Positions 59,301 through 64,000 of a DNA stretch of 64,000 nt are shown here, piece by piece (position 1 is the first letter of the stretch; each line of letters begins with the position of its first letter). The stretch is from assembly GCA_013399115.1 (NCBI GenBank), contig VXAA01001429.1, positions 485,104-549,103 of the forward strand. The letters are read 5' to 3'. Position numbers and translations under genes: made by a program. The DNA comes from Anseranas semipalmata (Eukaryota > Chordata > Aves > Anseriformes > Anseranatidae). The notes under the pieces are model-generated. The model saw only the letters and a program-made list of their open reading frames with translations. It had not been told where the DNA came from and did no database searches.

Positions 59301-62300
59301 TCACACATCACTTCAGAGTAACTCCCGAGCATGTTATATACAAGTGTTTGTCATTTAAAAAAAAATATATATATATACATATGCTTAAAAACAACAACAA
59401 CAGAAATCGGGTCTTGCTTTGAGAGAGTTGTCCTACCTATGTGAACTCCCTTCCTTTGCTTTGTTTGAACGAACAGTTCTGGGGAGCACAGTTACTTTGG
59501 ATGGCTTTTACTGCTGGAGGTTTGTACGGAGTATCTTCCAATGTCTGTCACTGTGAATATGAAACAACATTTTATATTAAGAAAAGTTGCACCACAGTAA
59601 CAATAAGCTTAATGGGGCATTAATTCTTGGTGTCGCTTTGGCAATAGTATAGAGTGTATCCTGAGTTTGACATAAAGTCTTAAAGGCAAAAATAATCTTC
59701 CTCATCTGTAATATGCACTTACCCATGTTCTTTCAGGAGTGAATGAACTTGCTTCTGGTCTGCTTGAATGACCGTGTTTTCATATTTTAATGATGAAATA
59801 CTGAATTTTGTGACTCTGGTATTCCCAGAGGATATTATGAACTACTTAAATCTGGTTTATCTCTGAGATGCTGAGCAACACTGGCTGTGGAAATGAGTGG
59901 ATATCCAGCAGTTGCCCAAATCCCCACGGCAGTAGACATGGCTGATGTAGTAATTAATTATCTTAAATAATACTTCTCATGCAGTGGAGGGTGTATAACC
60001 AAATGTGGAGTATGGGTAGCTCAGCATTTATGCGTTATGTAGTCTCAATACGACAGAAGGTGCCATTGGTTTCCTCTTTGCTCTTAATGAATGAGCTTTT
60101 TTGTCTTTAATAGCAAATAAACCTGCAGTTTTGAGGGCAAGGGGTTTGATCTTTGTTTGCTAAATATCTTCTTTCTTAGTAGAATGTATTTCATTGTTGT
60201 CTATGCTTCCTGAATACAAGATAAGTGTTCTTCATTTACATGTTCAAGAAAACAGCATAAAAGATGTTTTTTCGTGTGTTACAGCTCTGTAATAGTTATT
60301 TGCATATTGTGTACATCTTAGAAGGAACCTATTCAAATTGCTATGTAAACCATTCAGAAAGACTCCCTTGGGCTCTGTTGTTTGCTTTTATAGGGCAGAT
60401 AATTTAAGAATTGTTTCTTTTTAAAGGATTAACAGCTTTAAGAAAGTGCTTTCTAAAGAGTTGCTTTTGTTTTCAAAGTGGGACAAAGTCAGTCGACAGA
60501 CAAGCTTTCAAAACTTCTCTATCTTGGCGTATTTTGGAACTTACGGTCAAGTTTGCCAAAAGAAATGATTTCCTGACCTGTATAGCCAACATTTCTTCTT
60601 GAGGGAGAGACCTTTGAAAACCTGCTAGGAAGACTCCCCAACATTTGGAAAAAGAAAAGATCCTTATAGCTGCTAAAAGCTATACGAGCATATATTTAAC
60701 ATGCTGAAGTTGGACAAATATGCTCATAGAACTTAAAATCTGCTTCATCTTTCCAGAGACAGTAAACATAGTGTTCTGGGATTTTGTTGTTGTTGATGTT
60801 GTGTGGTGTGTTGTTTTACTTGTGTAGTGTTTTTGGCAAAGATGTTTAAGGACATGAGGAAGAAAACCTCTGCCTACAAATCTCATCCATGTCTCAGTAG
60901 TTGGGCTGGTACAGCTGGTAAAAGCAGACTAGTTTTTGGGTACCCGAGGCCACCTGTTTGTATGTGTGGGGAAAGCATTGGGCTTCAAAGCTAAATATAA
61001 GGGGAGAGCAGGGCTGCTTAGATCAGCTCTGTCAGAGGGCATCTTGTACCTCTGGAGCAGCAGTGACATTTTGGATGCGGGGATGGTAGTGGGGAGGTAG
61101 CTATTTCTCTTTGGGGAAAGGGCTCTGAAACACGAAAAGATTCAGAGTTTGTTTGGGAATGGGGGAGAGGCTGTGTGTGGGAAAGCAGAGGAGAGATATC
61201 CCACCTCTGTTGAGTGTGGTGTGTGGTATCCAGCACAGCTGTGACTTTCATTTTACAGGATTACTGTTTGATGTGACAGCATGAAGTCACAATGTAATAT
61301 AATATATGAATCAGTTATTTATATTTTATAGAATGAGGAAACAGGATTTTTAAAACATCAGTATTCAACTCTTCAGTTTGGTGGAATCAAGGAAATGACT
61401 TATCCTGTTTGGTCTGCAGCAAGAAAACAGTGATGATCATCGCTGGTGGAAAGGTCTGGTCAGGGCGCTGCGATGCTGTGTACGTGGCTGATGGTCTCCA
61501 TTTCACTGACTGAGAGATGAAGTATAGGAGTTTCCATTTCTCAGATGGGAAAAGGGATAATTGCATGGCAAGGATCAACTTTTAAGGTTTAGCTCTCGGC
61601 TGAAGCAGTAGGTCAAATTCGATTCTCTGTGATCCTCCTCGTGTTTGCAGATAAGTCTTTGTATTTGTTGGCTCTGTTTTCTCGCTGCTGTAATATCCCA
61701 CAAATATTTAATGGCTTCATCTATAGCATCCCTTCAAAATGAAGACATAATATCCTCTTCTTGCAGATAAGGAACAAAAGCAAAGGGATCTGTGTCTCTT
61801 TGGAGTTGGATATTTAGCATATTAAACTTTTCTGGGCAGGAACAGAACAAGCATAAAATACAGTATTTGCTTCAGTGTAGGATTTTTTTTATATTAAAAT
61901 TTCAAAATCTTTCATTTTTGTTACGTTGAAGGCTGCAGTTGTGCATAAAAGTTGCAGTGGGAATAAGAAGAACAAAAGTAATATTTATCACTCGAGACAT
62001 ATGCTTTTCAAAGTTGTACTTGGACAACAGTTTGCTTGCATCTTCTGAAACATCCCATTTACCAGCAGGATAACGTCTTTATGACAAAGACTCAGCTTCT
62101 AAATGAGAAAATGGAGCATTCTATCTCAATTGGGTAGCATGAAAGTACAGAGCATGTATTTAAAGTGAATTGCTCTGGAATTGGTTTAGCCCTCTGTTTC
62201 AATGTGGTATTTTTAATGTCTAGGCTGCTTGTTTTGAAGTCTAATAAAGCCACGTGTTTCACCTGAATTCATGCAATCTGAAACTCTTATTAAGATTCTG

Positions 62301-64000
62301 AAGAAATATGACGCAGGCAGGCCTCTGCTGCAGATAGGGAAATGTGTATGGGAGCGAGACTGCAGTTTTTCACTTTACCATATGGCTTTAGGAAGAAAAT
62401 GATCTTACTTGACTGGCATTATTGTTGCACTTCTTTTCCAGTAGAATTAAAGCATCTTCCCAAGATCCAGTGATTCTGTTTCCAAGTCACGTTTTTCTCC
62501 CTTGTTCTAGCAGAGGAGATTAAACAGCGCACAGCTCGTCTGCATGCTATGGGCTCTGTCAGTGCTCGCGCTCTGCAACCCTGTGCCTGCTGGACTTGGA
62601 CTAAGTCTTCTGTGCGTTTGCTTTGTTATTGTTGTCAGTCAGTTCACGTATACTGACACATAGTCTGACAATTCAGAGGAGGAAACAGTTCATAGTTCAA
62701 ATTCTATCGTTCTGCTTAGTTTGTCTAAGTCACTGGGGGTGCAATACATATTTGAATCCATGTAGGTGTGCGTGTGTGGGCCTGTCATTTTACCTTAGTA
62801 AACAGAAGAATCTGGTTGAAAAGTGGAGCCCGCTATTATGCAAGTTTATTATTCTAGGTAATCCATAACACAGCTTTGATAAATCTAATGCTCTCTCGTC
62901 TATTCTGTGGACAGTGGTACTTAATGCAAGACTTATTACTCTAAAACATTTAGTTTTATGTTGGGATTTCATCATTGTTAAAAGCTCTTAAAAATCTAAT
63001 ACATCACGATTTGAGGTAATGGTCTGTCCAAAATGTTAGAAACAAAATTTGTAAATTTCCAGTCTCTCTGGGCACTGATAATCATTTACTTGACACTATC
63101 TTCTATGCATTAGGGGGGAAAAAAAAAAAAAACTTTGAAAGGTCAGTTATTCTCTGGCAGAGGAGCTGGTAAGGTATTAAAATAGGCGAACATAAGCCAG
63201 AGCTGGCAGTGATTTAGATTTGTGGTAGGTAATATTTATGAGAACTCACAAATGTATAAGCAGCCCTGCCAACTTATTACTTATCCTTTCAGTCCTTAGA
63301 AAATTAAAGTTGTTTCTTCAACGTTCTGGCATTTATGGCCTATACAAAAGTGTTCATTTTTGTTTATTTTTACAGAAAGCAATTTCTACAGATCCTATGA
63401 GAGAATGGTCATGATGGGATTAGTGTTTTTTTCCCCTAATTGTTTTCTTTCCAAAATCGTCCAGTTAAAAAAACCAGAACATTCTGTAATTGTCTTTTTT
63501 CTTTTGTCTTGTTTCTTTTTTTTCTTTTCCTCATATGACTCCAAACAAAACTTAGTTTTGCATTTCTGTTTTATGGTAATACCAATACTGTACAGTCTCT
63601 CTGGCTAATGTCTTTTCAGTAACGAGACTGGTGAAGTCTAAAACCCAAATTCATGGAAAATTCTGTTGGAAAGCCTGAGAAAGGTCATGCTTCTGGTTTC
63701 TGCATCCACTGGAAGCATTCTGTGGAAAGCTCAACAGAGCATCTAACCAACTGCTGTACTGAGATGAAATAGAGGTAATAGGATGTTGGCCTCACTAATA
63801 ACATTTTTTTTTCCTTATTTCCCCAAGCTATTAATTTGGATTTATTTTATAAACTCTGTAAGCTAGTTAGTGATCCTGTGTTGAAGGCATAAGGCTTGGC
63901 AGGGACCTGCCACGTGGCTGTTCATGCTGGATTTGGACCTCAATCTCCCTGGTCTTCCTACAAAACTGCCTTCCTTAGTATAGCCTCTCTTGATGGCAGA
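56330..64000. other. intergenic region, no gene seen
   Basis: AT-rich, with one undetermined base at 58256 and the AAC tract near 59100. No recognised exon. In mammals the next gene on this side is ZFP36L2; none of its zinc-finger sequence is present here. Confidence 0.55.
59089..59148 (+). repeat. AAC/AAAAC low-complexity tract
   Basis: A-rich run with CAA trinucleotides in the intergenic region. Confidence 0.85.

Noticed and set aside
56400..64000. Possible exons of ZFP36L2 or THADA expected on this side by mammalian synteny
   Set aside because: No CCCH zinc-finger motif or other recognisable coding block is present on either strand.
1..64000. CRISPR arrays, bacterial operons, phage or plasmid features
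   Set aside because: The sequence is vertebrate, with spliced genes and CR1 elements. No spaced direct repeats of CRISPR type were seen.

Overview
The window is nuclear DNA from a bird. The evidence is fragments of CR1 LINEs of typically avian subfamilies, no young SINEs, long AT-rich introns, and one vertebrate gene whose ten exons can be read one by one. Species cannot be fixed from sequence alone; a galliform-like bird is a guess.

The one protein-coding gene I can demonstrate is HAAO (3-hydroxyanthranilate 3,4-dioxygenase, kynurenine/NAD pathway). It lies on the minus strand from the ATG at 41747 to the TAG at 5994. Ten exons with GT-AG borders join in frame into 861 coding bases, or 286 residues plus stop, the same length as human HAAO as I recall it. 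The iron ligands (His47, Glu53, His91) and the substrate-contact residues (Arg43, Arg95, Glu105) are all present. The ORF track shows only pieces of four of these exons; the others are too short for it and were found by reading the minus strand.

Layout: 1-5620 is sequence beyond the gene's 3' end, with degenerate repeats and one possible solo LTR. 5620-5993 is the probable 3'UTR, which holds an antisense CR1 tail. 5994-41747 is HAAO. Intron 6 (12.3 kb) carries a purine tract of about 660 bp with a 106-bp tandem duplication, a G-run with an unresolved base, and an N gap. Intron 4 carries a CR1 3' end with an apparent assembly deletion at a single N. Intron 2 carries two more CR1 pieces. 41748-46180 is upstream flank without recognisable coding sequence. 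46190-46480 is a short CpG-rich island that leads directly into an intron-containing tRNA-Ile(UAU) gene at 46476-46570. 46600-64000 is intergenic, with one CR1 copy and simple repeats.

Apart from HAAO and the tRNA gene I see no supportable genes. Most open reading frames in the window are chance or repeat-derived. I found no CRISPR array, operon, phage or clearly new multi-gene system. The points most worth checking are the 41-T homopolymer forming the splice acceptor tract of HAAO exon 8, the giant polypyrimidine stretch in the HAAO pre-mRNA, and the HAAO / tRNA-Ile(UAU) linkage that seems shared with mammals.
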